The notes: generated by a model from the sequence alone, not told the origin. Positions 31,701 to 42,218 are shown, counted from the stretch's first letter. The stretch is 64,000 nt of DNA from Asterias rubens (GCF_902459465.1 NC_047064.1:1080762-1144761), one strand, 5' to 3'. Made by a program: numbers and translations.

Positions 31701-34478
31701 ATAACTCCTTAATCCTAAATACTTTATTTGTTAATCAGTCAAAGTTTTTAGACAAGCATCTACTGACATAAAATGGTTTTATATATAATAAGTCTGCGGT
31801 AACACCATGTGGGTATATCTACTTTGCTGGGTAAATTTGTGCTTTTAGAACTTGATTTGCTATTTTTTTTACTGGCACAGACTAGATTTAAGAATTTGGG
31901 AGATTACTTAGTTATGAAAAGAAATTAGTTGAAGTCGAGATATAAATTGTATGTATAATTTTTCTTTCTGAACATTTCATAATTTTATATGTAATCTACA
32001 GTCAAATGACCACATATAAATTGTTTGTATAATTTTTCTTTCTGAGTATTTCATAATTTTATATGTAATCTACAGTCAAATGACCACAATTACATACATT
32101 TTAACTGTCCAATTGTTGAAACTTTATGAACAAACCAATGGTTGAACTCCTCTGATTTAAATTAGCATGCTAATTAATATTCATAACCCACAGGAACTTT
32201 CAGCCAATCAGAATGGTGAGATGAGACTCCGAGTGGAGAGTGATCAGGTGACAATATCTACACATTTCAAAGAACTAGAAATCCCAGAATGGAGTAAGTT
32301 TTATTTTCAAGTTTCCAATGTCTTGTTCCCTGAGCAACATACGAAAAAGCAACTTTGTTCAGATGTTGACCTTACTGATAAGCAGAGTCAGCCTATTTTA
32401 TGTTTTGCCATTTGTCTATCCATCTATCTGTTCGGCCGTGTGTAAATGTTATAATTTCTTACTTACCTATTGGTTTGCCTTCCTAGTCAGCCCTCACCCA
32501 TCCTGACCTCCTCCCCCTGTCACATCCATTTCAAACCAAGTGGTCAACTGCATACTTGTTAAAGGCAGTGGACACTATTGGTAATTGTTAAAGACTAGCC
32601 TTCACAGTTGGTGTATCTCAATATAAGCATACAATAGCAAACCTGTGAAAATTTGAGCTCAGTTGTGAGATAATAATGAAAGAAAAAACACCCCTGTCAC
32701 AAGACGTTGTGTGCGTTTAGATGGTTGATTTCGAGACCTCAAGTTCTAAATCTGAGGTCTCGAAATCAAATTCATGAAAAATTACTTTCTCACAATGTTT
32801 TATACCATCAACCTCTCCCCATTACTCGTCACCAAGAAAGGTTTTATGCTAATAATTGTTTTGAGTAATTACCAATAGTGTCCATTGCCTTTAATGTCCT
32901 TAACCATGGAGGTAGCCTCAACCCTAACATCAGTTGATAAAATAATTGATTTTTCTATGAGTCATTGTTTTTCTATGGTTGAGGAGAGCAGACTAGGAAA
33001 GAATGACCGAAAGGGAAAATTGGAAGTTTATACATTGTCAAGGCATGGAGGAAGAACAGTGTGACATGGTCAAAGAGGGTGGCCAGAGGTCATTCAAATC
33101 ATAGAGGAAGGACAATAAACACATAAATTTTATCAAGTCCCAGACAGCCACTCTGGACACTGGTGTTCTGGGTGGGCATTGTTATGGGATGGGCTGTGTG
33201 TGAAACGGTGAAATGGAGGGCCCTTCAAAATACAAGCTTATATTAACTCATGGAGCAAGTTTATTGCTCCATGATTAGCTTCACTGTTTTCCAGACTAGT
33301 TTTGTCCCTCCCAATTCTACTGTGAAAGAGCCTTCCACTTGCTTCATTGTACTTTCGTTATGGAACAACTTACCTCTACAGATTCGCAAAACTGACCCTC
33401 TTCAGTTTTGCAAGGGACTTGTAAAGATTTGCTTGAACTGAAGACTTGCTTGAATCTGTATTTATTTCATGCCATTGTTTTATGCGTCGAGGCTCCGACA
33501 TTTTGCGCTATACAAGTGTATTTTATTATTATTAATTTATTGTGCTACACTAATCCAATCGTCCACCAAAAGACCTGTCTCCTTCTGCTACATACTATAT
33601 CCAGTGCACATTTATTTTACAGTTAATGAAGGGTCCGAGACCCAGAACCAGGGGCGGGGACCAGACCAAATGGTCGGAGCTAAGGTGGACATTCGAAGAT
33701 TCTTACAATTTCTTGCTGGGCAGCAGCTTAACCCTCCAAAGATTATATGCAGTAAGAAATATTCACTTTTCTTTTAGATTTGTATTCAATTTGAAAGGTC
33801 TGTTTATAGTTTATATGACATGATGATAAAAACTAGTGTATATTTGGAAACGGTATGGATAATTCCGAGCAATAATATATCATTTTGCTCAAACATAACA
33901 GCTATCGAAATTCATAAATTTTCAAAGATACATTTTACCATCAGCATTGCTCTATTACCTGCCACAACCAAAAGATCCTAAAAGGAACTTTCAAAAATGT
34001 TTTCTCTTTTCAACAGCTGTATAGCATTTTTACTAAGTTATTTTTGTGGTCCCCAATTTGTGGACTGGAGTGTTTTCCAATCTATGACACTATCTTTAAG
34101 TTGACCCCTTTTTTAAAGTTGCCTTTGGACACCCATGTATAATCATTGTATTTATTAAGGACTGACACAGTTTGTGTGGGTAAGTTTTGAGTCCAAATGT
34201 TTGAGTACACTTTTCTTATCATGGGTAGCTTGAAATGGGCCTTCTTTGTTAAAAAAAAAATAAAATGAATTTACCATTTGAGTTATTGTGTGTACTATTA
34301 TGGGTTTTTTTCTATTCATCTTTCAAATCTGATGTTTGTATTGTACTTTTAAAAATAAATACTTCTAATCATAACTTCAATGTTTTTCTTCCTAGATATT
34401 GTCAACAATAGACTCATTCATTTCTTCCTTCTACAAGAAGACATCTCATTGCAGTATTCAATGCCCATCATCCAATAG
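25658..34478 (+). CDS. HUS1: HUS1 checkpoint clamp component
   Basis: Eight exons (25658-25709, 26708-26829, 27569-27745, 30621-30728, 31620-31694, 32194-32293, 33623-33751, 34396-34478) join in frame to 281 residues against 280 in human HUS1. HUS1 is the PCNA-fold subunit of the nuclear RAD9-HUS1-RAD1 ring, which is loaded at damaged DNA and recruits ATR activators. Recognised blocks in order: [17 protein letters not shown] (1-17), [13 protein letters not shown] (31-43), [12 protein letters not shown] and [25 protein letters not shown], RNVVEKxMKN-type block in exon 5, [27 protein letters not shown] (233-251) and [13 protein letters not shown] at the C-terminus. The start is the ATG at 25658; all introns are GT-AG with no defects. 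It lies head to head with UPP. Confidence 0.98.
25710..26707 (+). other. HUS1 intron 1
   Basis: AT-rich. It contains the inverted-repeat element at 26276-26530 and nothing else I can name. Confidence 0.5.
26276..26530. mobile_element. Inverted-repeat MITE in HUS1 intron 1
   Basis: CCAGTAACCAGGGCGCTGTA on the left is mirrored by TACAGCGCCCCGGTTACTGG on the right. Inner arms CCGTATGACGCCATCACTTT and AAAGTGGTGGCGTCATACGG pair. A further palindrome, CATTATCTGTCATATGACAG, lies near 26454. It is 255 bp with no ORF. Confidence 0.82.
26708..26829 (+). CDS. HUS1: HUS1 exon 2
   Basis: The acceptor AAATTCCAG ends at 26707; 122 nt. It encodes [33 protein letters not shown] and IWCELAA. The donor GTAAGTG is at 26830. 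Confidence 0.95.
26875..27125. repeat. Duplicated inverted repeats in HUS1 intron 2
   Basis: CCTAGAACTTCAGGTTCGTT and GAACGAACCTACAGCTCTAT form a stem. A second version (CCTAGAACTTTGAGGTTCGT with AACAAACCTCTATAGTTCTA) follows about 130 bp later. Confidence 0.6.
27569..27745 (+). CDS. HUS1: HUS1 exon 3
   Basis: 177 nt, phase 0 both ends. It begins [20 protein letters not shown] and ends CLTFDIEL. Acceptor CATTTCTTAG, donor GTAAGTG. Confidence 0.97.
28665..29445. mobile_element. Fold-back structure with nested inverted repeats
   Basis: The outer arms GTTGTTCTAGGACCCATGAC (28672) and GGTCATGGGTCGAGG ... TAGAACAAC (29411-29440) are inverted. The inner arms at 29197 (TTTTTTGTTTGTACATC, GCCAATCACGTGTATAC) and 29330-29390 (GTGTACGTGATTGGC, GGTGTACAGAAAAAA) form a second stem. 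There is no convincing ORF. Confidence 0.6.
30001..30144 (+). repeat. 48-bp tandem repeat, three copies
   Basis: Copies start at 30001, 30049 and 30097 and read TCAATCAGGGTAGGACAACG ... AAACTCCTTGTGAATCAG, essentially without mismatches until the third copy ends. This suggests recent expansion. Confidence 0.93.
30367..30532. mobile_element. 'GTGGATTTCACAAAGAGTTA' inverted-repeat element
   Basis: GGGGTGGATTTCACAAAGAG on the left, CTCTTTGTGAAATCCACCCC on the right. The interior is built from repeated TTAGGAC/GTCCTAA and ACTAGTCCTA motifs. It is 166 bp; relatives at 63475 and, split, at 11421. Confidence 0.85.
30621..30728 (+). CDS. HUS1: HUS1 exon 4
   Basis: 108 nt, phase 0. [20 protein letters not shown] leads to [16 protein letters not shown]. 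Acceptor TTTTTTCCAG, donor GTAAGT. Confidence 0.95.
30786..30925 (+). mobile_element. tRNA-derived SINE fragment
   Basis: After a G run, GTCTTGGCCGAGCGGTCTAG (A box) and GAGTGTTGGTTCAATACCC (decayed B box) are followed by TTGAGCAGGGAACTTAAC, parallel to the SINE at 22990. Confidence 0.7.
31380..31572 (-). mobile_element. tRNA-derived SINE fragment, reverse orientation
   Basis: On minus, ATGGCCGAATGGTTAAGAGC (A box) and GAGTCTGGGTTCGAATCCC (B box) form the head at 31485-31570. The body continues to lower coordinates. Confidence 0.68.
31620..31694 (+). CDS. HUS1: HUS1 exon 5
   Basis: 75 nt, phase 0. [20 protein letters not shown] then LGSYL. The acceptor is TCTCATTAG and the donor GTAATT is weak. 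Confidence 0.95.
31941..32088 (+). repeat. 74-bp tandem duplication in HUS1 intron 5
   Basis: The segment TATAAATTGTATGTATAATT ... CAGTCAAATGACCACA is present twice, 31941-32014 and 32015-32088, with only a few differences. Confidence 0.92.
32194..32293 (+). CDS. HUS1: HUS1 exon 6
   Basis: 100 nt. [20 protein letters not shown] then [13 protein letters not shown], ending in phase 1. The acceptor is ATAACCCACAG and the donor GTAAGT. Confidence 0.95.
32559..32894. mobile_element. TTAA-flanked palindromic element, 'GGCAGTGGACACTATTGG' family
   Basis: Starts TTAAAGGCAGTGGACACT and ends AGTGTCCATTGCCTTTAA, with a central hairpin GAGACCTCAAGTTCTAAAT / CTGAGGTCTCGAAATC. It is the best-preserved member in this window and has no ORF. 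Confidence 0.9.
33250..33541 (+). mobile_element. LINE 3' end, degraded
   Basis: Conceptual residues [20 protein letters not shown] then [20 protein letters not shown] are the C-terminal block of a LINE reverse transcriptase. A tail GCGCTATACAAGTG and TTATTATTATTA follows. Confidence 0.8.
33623..33751 (+). CDS. HUS1: HUS1 exon 7
   Basis: 129 nt. A variable linker ([20 protein letters not shown]) leads to the strongly conserved [19 protein letters not shown]. Acceptor TTATTTTACAG, donor GTAAGA. Confidence 0.97.
34396..34478 (+). CDS. HUS1: HUS1 exon 8 (stop codon)
   Basis: The acceptor CTTCCTAG ends at 34395. [20 protein letters not shown] then SMPIIQ and TAG at 34476-34478. Confidence 0.96.
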
Positions 34479-34547
34479 TGAGTATCACAAGACATCCAAC
34501 TGAATGTAGGACTAACTTCAAGATAAAGTTCTCTTCACATCTCTTTG

Positions 34548-34800
34548 AGTCTTGCACCCCAGATCAGAACAGTTCAAACTAAAGGACTAAAGTATAGCAC
34601 TTATGGCTAGGACTTTTGATCTGATCCCCGCAAGGTTTGGGGTCTTGCACCTCATATCAAAACGGTGAAAACTTAAAGGACCAAAGTAGCACAGATCAGA
34701 ATAGTTGAAAGACTAAAAGTAGCACTTTTGATTTGTGACTTTTGATCCCTGCAAGGTTATTAGGTCTTGCACCCCAGATCAGAACAGTTGAAAGACCATA
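34548..34800 (+). repeat. Degenerate tandem repeat in HUS1 3' UTR
   Basis: GTCTTGCACCCCAGATCAGA recurs at about 34548, 34651 and 34765, with TTTTGATCCCTGCAAGGTT between. The period is roughly 100-115 bp. Confidence 0.75.
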
Positions 34801-34931
34801 GTTAGAGGAATCATTGTCGACCTTCTTGTATTGTAATATCTGTGGAGTAATGACCATAGTGACAGAAGTTGAACGTCTTAGTCAACAGAAAGCAGAGAAA
34901 ATGAAAATCTTGAGGCACATTTTGTCTTTGT

Positions 34932-35330
34932 CAGGCTCGTGGTAGTATGTTGAATATGGTTTTGAACCTTGGCCAATTTATTTGTGCAGCTTGAATTGTC
35001 AACCTCATGTAGAGTTTAATGTGGGTTTGCATCTCGGCAGGCTCGTGATAGCATGTTGAATATGGTTTCGAACCTTGGCTAACTTATTTATATAGCTTGA
35101 ATTGTCAACCTCATGTAAAGTTTAATGTGGGTTTTAATCTCGGCAGGCTCGTGATAGTATGTTGAATATATGGGTTCGAACCTTGGTCAATTTATTTATA
35201 CAGCTTGAATTGTCAACCTCATGTAGAGTTTAATGTGTGTTTGAATCTCGGCCAACACATTTATTTGTACAGCTTGAAATTCAGCCTAAATATGGAGAGT
35301 TGAATGTGTATTTGAACCCACCATGTGTAA
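34932..35330 (+). repeat. 106-bp tandem repeat in HUS1 3' UTR
   Basis: CAGGCTCGTGATAGTATGTT begins at 34932, 35038 and 35144, exactly 106 bp apart. Each copy contains AGCTTGAATTGTCAACCTCA and GTTTAATGTGGGTTTG. A fourth decayed copy runs to about 35330, just before the polyadenylation signal. Confidence 0.9.
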
Positions 35331-37304
35331 CTGTTTAAATTTGTCAACAGAGGGGGTAGTTTGAAATTCTGTTTTATTTTTATGTTTGTTACAATAAACC
35401 ACTTTCAATTGATTACACATGTCTTTTCTCAAGTTATTTTATATGACACTTTTTATGTAAAAAAGAAATTTGTTGAAAGGAAAACTTGGCTACATCTTTT
35501 GTTTTGAGTTTCCCCTAAACAAAAAAAGGATTAAAAATAATATGCTCTCTCAAACGGAAAAAATATAAATTTGCATTGTACATACTTCTCTAAGATGTAT
35601 TTTGCAAAATAACGTATCCAGATGGTGCCTACTAATTTTAATACACTGACTTTGAATTACAAATTAAGAAATTACATAAATTTGTTAATACCGTTCCTTT
35701 GACATTTTATTTTGACAGTTTTACTTGCCTTAACAACTTTATCGAAGGAGTTTTAATGTTTTTTCAGAAAAACACATGATTTTGGTCGAAATTTAGTAAA
35801 ATTAGTAAGATAGATATAGAAATATAACACTTACAAATTCTACAATATTCAAAGATTTCTTTCATAACCACCAGTATCCACGCAGAAAACAAACACCCAC
35901 TCAATTGAATCCTATTCTCTTGAAAAAGAAACAAACACAGATGACATTTTAAATGATATATGCTAAAGGTTCTCGTGTCATTAGAATGTACGAGAGTTAC
36001 CCTGAGTTACCTAGAGTGACTAGTGGGTAAAGAGTGGCTTTGGGCCCCTCCGGGATCGCTGACTGACCGCTAGGCATATAGGCTCATCGATGAAAGCCAC
36101 AAATATCAAAAGTTAAATTGACTCCATGCAATAATCACCGGACTGTCGATAGATGGGCTGTGGTTTGCGTACGGTGTTATTTGTGAATACTTGTGATTAT
36201 TATTACAAGTTTGGGACTAATATCTTTAAGGCCTACCCGTGGATGTGCATTTGAATTTCACATCGGGAAAAAATAACCCTACCCCAACTTTTTTTTGTAT
36301 TTTTGTAAAGCATGCTTTTTAGATCCTTCTTGAATTTTCAGGGTTTGATTTTTAATTACATGTAGTTGCCTTACTTCGTTATTATTAATTGTAAAGATTT
36401 TGCCCGTTATTGGAGCACCTGCGATCGCTGATGTGAGGCAAATGATGTCAGAACTTTTGCTGAATGTTCCCAAAACAGTCGAAAGTTGTGGGGAGTGGGT
36501 GGTGGTCTTACAAAAATAATGTTTCTCTCGAACGTACCGTGAAGATGTTAAACGATCTTAAGACGACACGGTAACACCATCGGTAATACCATCGCGATGC
36601 ATCGGTGTCAAAAAGAATGTTAGAACTTGACGTTCGAAAGTTGACAAAAATGAATTTTGTTGTGGGTGTATGTGTTTGTTTGGAAGTTGTTTTAGGTGTT
36701 CAACTTATTTGCATTAATATAGGCTATGCCTATTTGTTCAAATAATATTGTTCAACATCAACATACCTCCTTGTTTGTATACCCTTTTATGGGGATTTTT
36801 TTCTTATTTTTTTCAAAAAAATGTCAATATTCATTGCACGGTTTGTTGTGGGTGGGTGTGTTTGTTTGTTTGTAAGTTTTGAAGTTGTTTTAGGTTTCCA
36901 ACCATGTTGTGCACAATAGACATATTTGTTTAAATATTTGTCAACATCAAATACTTTGTTTTTACCTTTTGTGGGGTTTTGTTCCGTCTGCGTTGTAAAG
37001 CAGAGTGTGCAGTTGTTAAAAATCTCTCTTCTATAAGTTATTTAAATGTTGTTTACTTCAACTAGATGATACGGGTCCAAATTCAATGTTTGTAAATATA
37101 AGTTATTTATAGTCATTTATAACAATTATTTTACAAAAAAGCGGGTTTTCTTACTTTAATTATCTAAAGACCGACAAGTGTTCGGTTTCCTCATCTATAA
37201 AGGCCCTTTCTATCCATTCAGATCAGATGAAATTGTCGCCAAATAATTTGTGATTTGATGAAAGGGTTGCTTGTCAAATACGATGGCTCTTTGTCCACCT
37301 AGGT

Positions 37305-37683
37305 ATTAAAGGATCTGTTCGGAAATTACTCAAAATTGTTATTAGCATATAAACTTATTTGGTAATGAGCAATGGAGAGTTGTTGATAGAATAAAACATT
37401 GTGAGAAACGGCTCCCTCTGATATCACAGTTTGAGAAAGAGGTAATTTCTCACTCAAATAATACTCGACTTCAGCTGCTGGAGCCTTTGTATGCATCTGA
37501 AAGCACACAAAGTAATGCAACAAGGGTGTTTTTTGTTCTTTCCTTTCATTAATCTCTTGCAACTTCGATGACCAATCGAGCCCAATTTTCACAGGTTTGT
37601 TATTTTATGCATATTATGTTGGGATACACCATAGGTGAGAAGTGGTCTTTGACAATTATACCAAAGGTGTCCGGTATCTTTAA
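37305..37683. mobile_element. TTAA-flanked palindromic element (variant termini AAGGATCTGTTCGG)
   Basis: TTAA at both ends. The termini differ from other copies (AAAGGATCTGTTCGGAAATT / GTGTCCGGTATCTTTAA), but the interior GGAGAGTTGTTGATAG, ACAAGGGTGTTTTTTG and CGAGCCCAATTTTCACAGG is shared. Confidence 0.8.
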
Positions 37684-37857
37684 AGTACCTTTATCTCATT
37701 CAGCCCACTCATCCCAGTCAAAAATACCAGAGGTGATGAGATTCTTTTCAAATGTCAATTGGGCTCAACGTGGCATCCGATGGGATTACGTTTGTTCATC
37801 TGATGAGAACGATGTTTTTTTCCTTACTTTCTCCTCTATCCTTATAAACAGTGGACA

Positions 37858-38185
37858 ATATTGAGATAGATTCAAAACAATTTAGTCAACAACGTCCAAA
37901 TAATTCTGGGTTTTTGTTTTTTGTTGAAGACTTGTCCGAGGTATATTACATGTATACATTTTCTTTATTGTGAGATAGAGTGGACATAATCGAGATGGGT
38001 TAAAAACAATATAGTCAACAACGTCCAAATGTTTCTGGGTTTTCTATTTTCGTGTAGGTGAAGACACTACTTTTCCCCAAGGTATATTATACCTTTATTG
38101 TGTGAACAATGGACGATATTGAGATGGATTCAAAACCATTTATAGTCAAAAACGACGTCCAAATGTTTCTGTTTTTGGGGGTTTA
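37858..38185 (+). repeat. Degenerate tandem repeat, about 120-130 bp unit
   Basis: GTGGACAATATTGAGATAGA ... AGTCAACAACGTCCAAA ... TTCTGGGTTTT recurs three times, with CAAGGTATATTATAC-type links. Confidence 0.75.
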
Positions 38186-39734
38186 ATGATCAAGATATTA
38201 TAAATATTGATGTTGACGGACTCGTCTTGTTTTGAACAATTTTACCCCTCTATACTTTTTATTATATTTTATCATCTCAAAGAAGAATATTTGTCGGTAT
38301 AGTTACAGCTTGAAGAGTTGTAACTATCGTGTTGGTTTGTTTATTTAGTTGTTTATTTACCATACTTATTAATTGCTTACTTGCTTACTTGGATAATAAT
38401 TTTTCATAAAAATATTTAAAAAATAGTTAATTTATCCATAACTTCATGCACTTTATATTCTTTTTCTTTCTCCAGCTATGCTAATTATAATTCATATTTA
38501 GTACTTTATTTTGTCTCGGTTTTATTGTTCTTATTTTGTTAGTCCCCCTTTATAACCAAACATTTTCATTGGGGGCATGCAAGCAGAGGCACATAAACTT
38601 GAAGGGTGCACGGGGACTGTTTTGAGCTATATTCTATTGCGCGTTTTTTATATTTTTACTGTGAATAAGCAAAACACCTTTCCATTAATGCGACTTAATA
38701 GTAAACCGTGTCAGAAATAATAGTTTGTAAAAAAGATTATGAGGTAAAATTAATAGGACACTTTTGTTTTAAATATAGCCTGATAAAGACAACAAAGTGA
38801 TAAAAGTTGACGTCTGTAAATGGTCAGGTTGAAAAGACTTGTCAGTTGTCATGATCCACAGCTTAACCCCACTCATCAAAGCGTGGGTTTGGGGATATTT
38901 GGGGATATTTGGGGATTTCCCCTTTTCGAATACAACCTCCATTTTCTACGAACAATGCCATGTTAAGGAGTAAATGATCTTGCAACAGCTTTTCGAGTAA
39001 TTCCACATTTCCATGACTTTAAAGACAATGTACTTGTTGTCGTATGGCAAACTTTTCTGCGATTAAACACAATAATCCAAGCGTGTTGGCTCTGACGTCA
39101 TTGTAACGTATACATTTTTTAAGAGGGCGATTTGTTTTTAAACATCTACCTGTACAAGGTGCTCATTACGTCAGTGGACTTTTCATAAACAAAATTATTT
39201 AGTAAAAAAAAAAAAAAAAAAAATCAAACATATTGTCGATTCAAATGCTATAAATAATTTTCCGGGCTGGAAGACAATTATTTGAAACGAAATTACATCG
39301 TTTTAAAAGGATGGTCGTTAGATTTTTCGAATATTTCTCAAACGAACTATACACATGGTAGATTTGAAGTTGAGCGAATATTATGAAAATGTCAGGGTAT
39401 GTCTTGTTATAGTTGGATTTGAATGTGAGCCGACCATCTAATTGCAACGCTTGCCACGGCAACCCCTTCTTACTTTCTGGATTGAACAATGGCACCACCC
39501 CCGTTTTAGTTGAGGCAATCAATTAGTTTATTTTGCGCGCTCAGTCAGTACAATGTCATAACCAATATAACGCAACGTAATACAACATAAACAAATGCTG
39601 ATGAAGAGGTGGATCGCCAAAGACGTTGATGTATATAGTGCCTATTATTCTTCTAATTGCAAATAACCATAAAACGCAGATGGCATTACTATCAGGTCAG
39701 TTTATACGTGATGCATCATCTTAACGTGCTTTTT

Positions 39735-40130
39735 GGCAAGCCCACCACCACCATCCAGATCCCAAGACACATCCCTAGCATATGCCATCCCACCAACACC
39801 CGAAGCACATCCAACCCCCACCTCCACCTCAGCCCACCCACACCTCTATACCTTTATGTAGCCCATCCATCAGCCCATCACCCACTACCTCTCGGGAGAG
39901 TTTCAAGCTTTGTGGCATGTCATCCACAACACTACCCAACCAACTCCATCATGCACCACCAGCCCATCACCACCAACGGGCCAACCGCCACACCACCACC
40001 CGGACCACGGTCATGTCACCGCACGACCACCCCCATCCCACCACCACCCCATCCCACCTCACAACCACCACCATCTTCCCAGCCCACCCCGACAACCCAC
40101 TGTTCTCCCAGTCTCCCTGGTGATCACGCA
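39735..40130 (+). repeat. CCA/CAC-rich low-complexity tract
   Basis: Nearly 400 bases of strongly C- and A-biased sequence with many CCACC and CACCAC runs. It opens several frames giving Pro/His/Thr-rich translations with no domain. I do not call a gene. Confidence 0.75.
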
Positions 40131-41339
40131 TCGGAAGGATCAAATAATCCTCCGGGAAACTACTCATATTTACACAGAGCCTCTCAAATCTAAGTCAGTC
40201 TTTAAGATGAGTTGACACTTGATATTCCAGCAAGGATACAAACCCATCAGCACCAATTTAATCATCATTAGTCCCTCCAACTAAAATCTCTTCTAAGAAT
40301 TGCAAGAACTTTTCCTCTTCCCCAAGTTTTGGCGCGTGGGTGCCGCATCCATAGACACCCACGCAATGATCTTTGTATTTGTATTATTATCCCTTGAAAT
40401 AAACACCTTAGGGGGTTGACCTTTCGGGAAGGCTGGTGAAGAAGCCTAGGTATACTAGGTTGTAGGATCTTAGGCGACAATTATTAGGAACCCTGTCGCC
40501 AGCCGTAAATATTCAATGAGTCACACCATTAAAAATGCATCTCATCTTTCTTCTTATTGTTGTCAAGTGTGATATTATTTTCATGACAAAACTTACCGAT
40601 GGCTAGTTTTAAGGAAACATCTTGTAAAAGTATGTTGATTTGCTGTGGCAGTGCGATAGAAATTTAACCTCTTGAAAATGTGTCGCAGTATGAGAATAGG
40701 AAATGACATTCAAGCCCAATCCTTAAAGGGGCACATTGTCTTCAAATCTTTTAAACATTCACAGTTTAGAATTACTCATTTTCAGGGGGCACTTCAAATA
40801 TCTCACAAATTTTGTTTTATGAATTACTCCTGACAACAGCACAAAATACTCACAGTGTTTTGTAATCAGTGAGACGTGATTAAAAAAAAACACATATAAA
40901 TTTGCCACTTGACTTACAACCAGCAGAACATGGTCCGCCATTTTGTTTGGAGAGTCAAAAAATTGGTTCAATAAAACAGCAGGCTGTTATACACACAAAA
41001 TAAGTACAAAACTTTCTACTTTTGAACATCTTTCTATTAAACTGAAAAATTTATATAAATTTGATTCTGTTACGTCTGGTGTTATCTGTGTGAGAAAAAC
41101 CCCTGACGTTTTGACTCCTCTTCGTGAGTCATTCTCTGTAGAAATCTTGAAGAAGAAACAAAAAATAGTGTCTGCATGAGAGGTCTACACGCCGATTGAT
41201 GCCTTGATCTTGCCTTGAACGTGTTTTCCCATGATCATACCACGTACATTGACAAAGAAGCCCCGCTTTATATAGTTGTAAATCAATTCATTATGACGGA
41301 CGCCATTCTCCAGAAGTTTCATTCCGAGGACAGGTTTGT

Positions 41340-41455
41340 GAATGCTGATACAGCAGCCGATTTCACGAAACTTCTTATATACGCAACTGTGCAAGTCCAT
41401 TTTGCGCAACGTTAAATATGGCGCAACTTGCGCCATAAACGTTAAGTTGTGCAAG
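41340..41455. mobile_element. Inverted-repeat element, 'GCAGCCGATTTCACGAAACTT' family
   Basis: GCCGATTTCACGAAACTTC and CGCAACTGTGCAAGTCCATT are followed by the palindrome AACGTTAAATATGGCGCAAC / TTGCGCCATAAACGTTAAG. A relative with CCGCCGATTTCAGGAAAC and CGCAACATTTATTGCATAAG sits at 43108-43230. Confidence 0.55.
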
Positions 41456-41816
41456 TGGACAAGCAAAAAAGTTTCGTTTCGGTCCTCAATATTAACAAAA
41501 GACCAATTGAACCCTTCCTCTATGATTGAACAAACAACTACATCATCATGTATTGCAAAGCAATATTTCAATGTCCACTGCTACGGTTTATGGCAAACAA
41601 CCCCACGGGGGCGACTGGCCAACATTGAACGCTGTATCTCCCATTCCATTACGATACTGTTTCTTTGCTTCCCTGTTTTCGTCTTTAGGGAAATTCCCTC
41701 TTTCTACCCTAGCTAAAACAATACTTTTGTAAAAAGATAACAACACATGTTTTGTTTACGCTGTTGTTTTCAGATAACTGAGCAATAAACCGGAAATAAA
41801 TAAACTCGACTTAGAA

Positions 41817-41854
41817 TGACGTCATACGGCCTCCGTTCACTACAAATGACGTCA
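41817..41854. promoter_or_regulatory. Pair of CRE-type palindromes
   Basis: TGACGTCA occurs twice, at 41817-41824 and 41847-41854, 30 bases apart, in a locally GC-richer stretch. Full CRE octamers are common in promoters and bind CREB/ATF. Placement ahead of the candidate exon at 41900-42218 suggests a promoter. Confidence 0.4.
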
Positions 41855-41899
41855 TTTGGACAGTATCCCTGGTTCGCGGCAGATTATTTGATATGCCAA

Positions 41900-42218
41900 G
41901 TGCGCTACGCGGAACCAATGTAAAATAAATATGGCATGCATGTGTGTGTAAAAAATGTGCACACATCGTTTTCAATGATTTTTTTATGGAAATTTAATAG
42001 GTGAAAAGAGGCGAAAAAGGCAGCCGCAGCCTTGGTCCTTAGGCTCTTGGTAAGCACAGTGTGCAGGTTGTCTCATTTTCATTCAGCCATTTAGCGAGCT
42101 ACTGATGTCCTGTAACAAGATGACTGTTTGTGAACGGCAAGGACATTAGCCCATGTTTGTTGGAGGGTTTTCTGCTTGAGAAGTTCGATATTTGGCATGG
42201 ACATTTTGTAAAATTGTG
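41900..42218 (+). other. Candidate non-coding first exon of an unknown + strand gene
   Basis: A strong donor, AAATTGTG|GTAAGTATAG, lies at 42218/42219. Upstream are only very short ATG frames (ATGACTGTTTGTGAACGG... stops after nine codons). The left edge is unknown. Support is splice-site quality plus the CRE pair. Confidence 0.3.

Larger units (their letters stand above)
32294..33622 (+). other. HUS1 intron 6
   Basis: It holds the intact TTAA element (32559-32894) and a LINE 3' end (33250-33541). Nothing else is recognised. Confidence 0.5.
34479..35420 (+). other. HUS1: HUS1 3' UTR with tandem repeats and polyadenylation signal
   Basis: AATAAA at 35393-35398 is the first clear signal after the stop, giving a 3' UTR of about 0.9 kb. 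Most of it is made of two tandem arrays (34548-34800 and 34932-35330). Confidence 0.55.
35421..41816. other. Region without recognised genes right of HUS1
   Basis: No exon matches a known family. Contents: a TTAA element (37305-37683), a degenerate tandem array (37858-38185), a short TTTGGGGATA repeat (38886-38920), a poly-A run (39203-39223) and a CCA-rich tract (39735-40130). Confidence 0.5.

Noticed and set aside
39657-40193. 178-residue Pro/His/Thr-rich open frame
   Set aside because: It lies in a CCA-rich low-complexity tract that is open in several frames at once. There is no domain, no splice context and no complexity expected of a protein.
41185-41571. 128-residue - strand frame
   Set aside because: No recognisable motif. 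It overlaps an inverted-repeat element and has no start or splice context.
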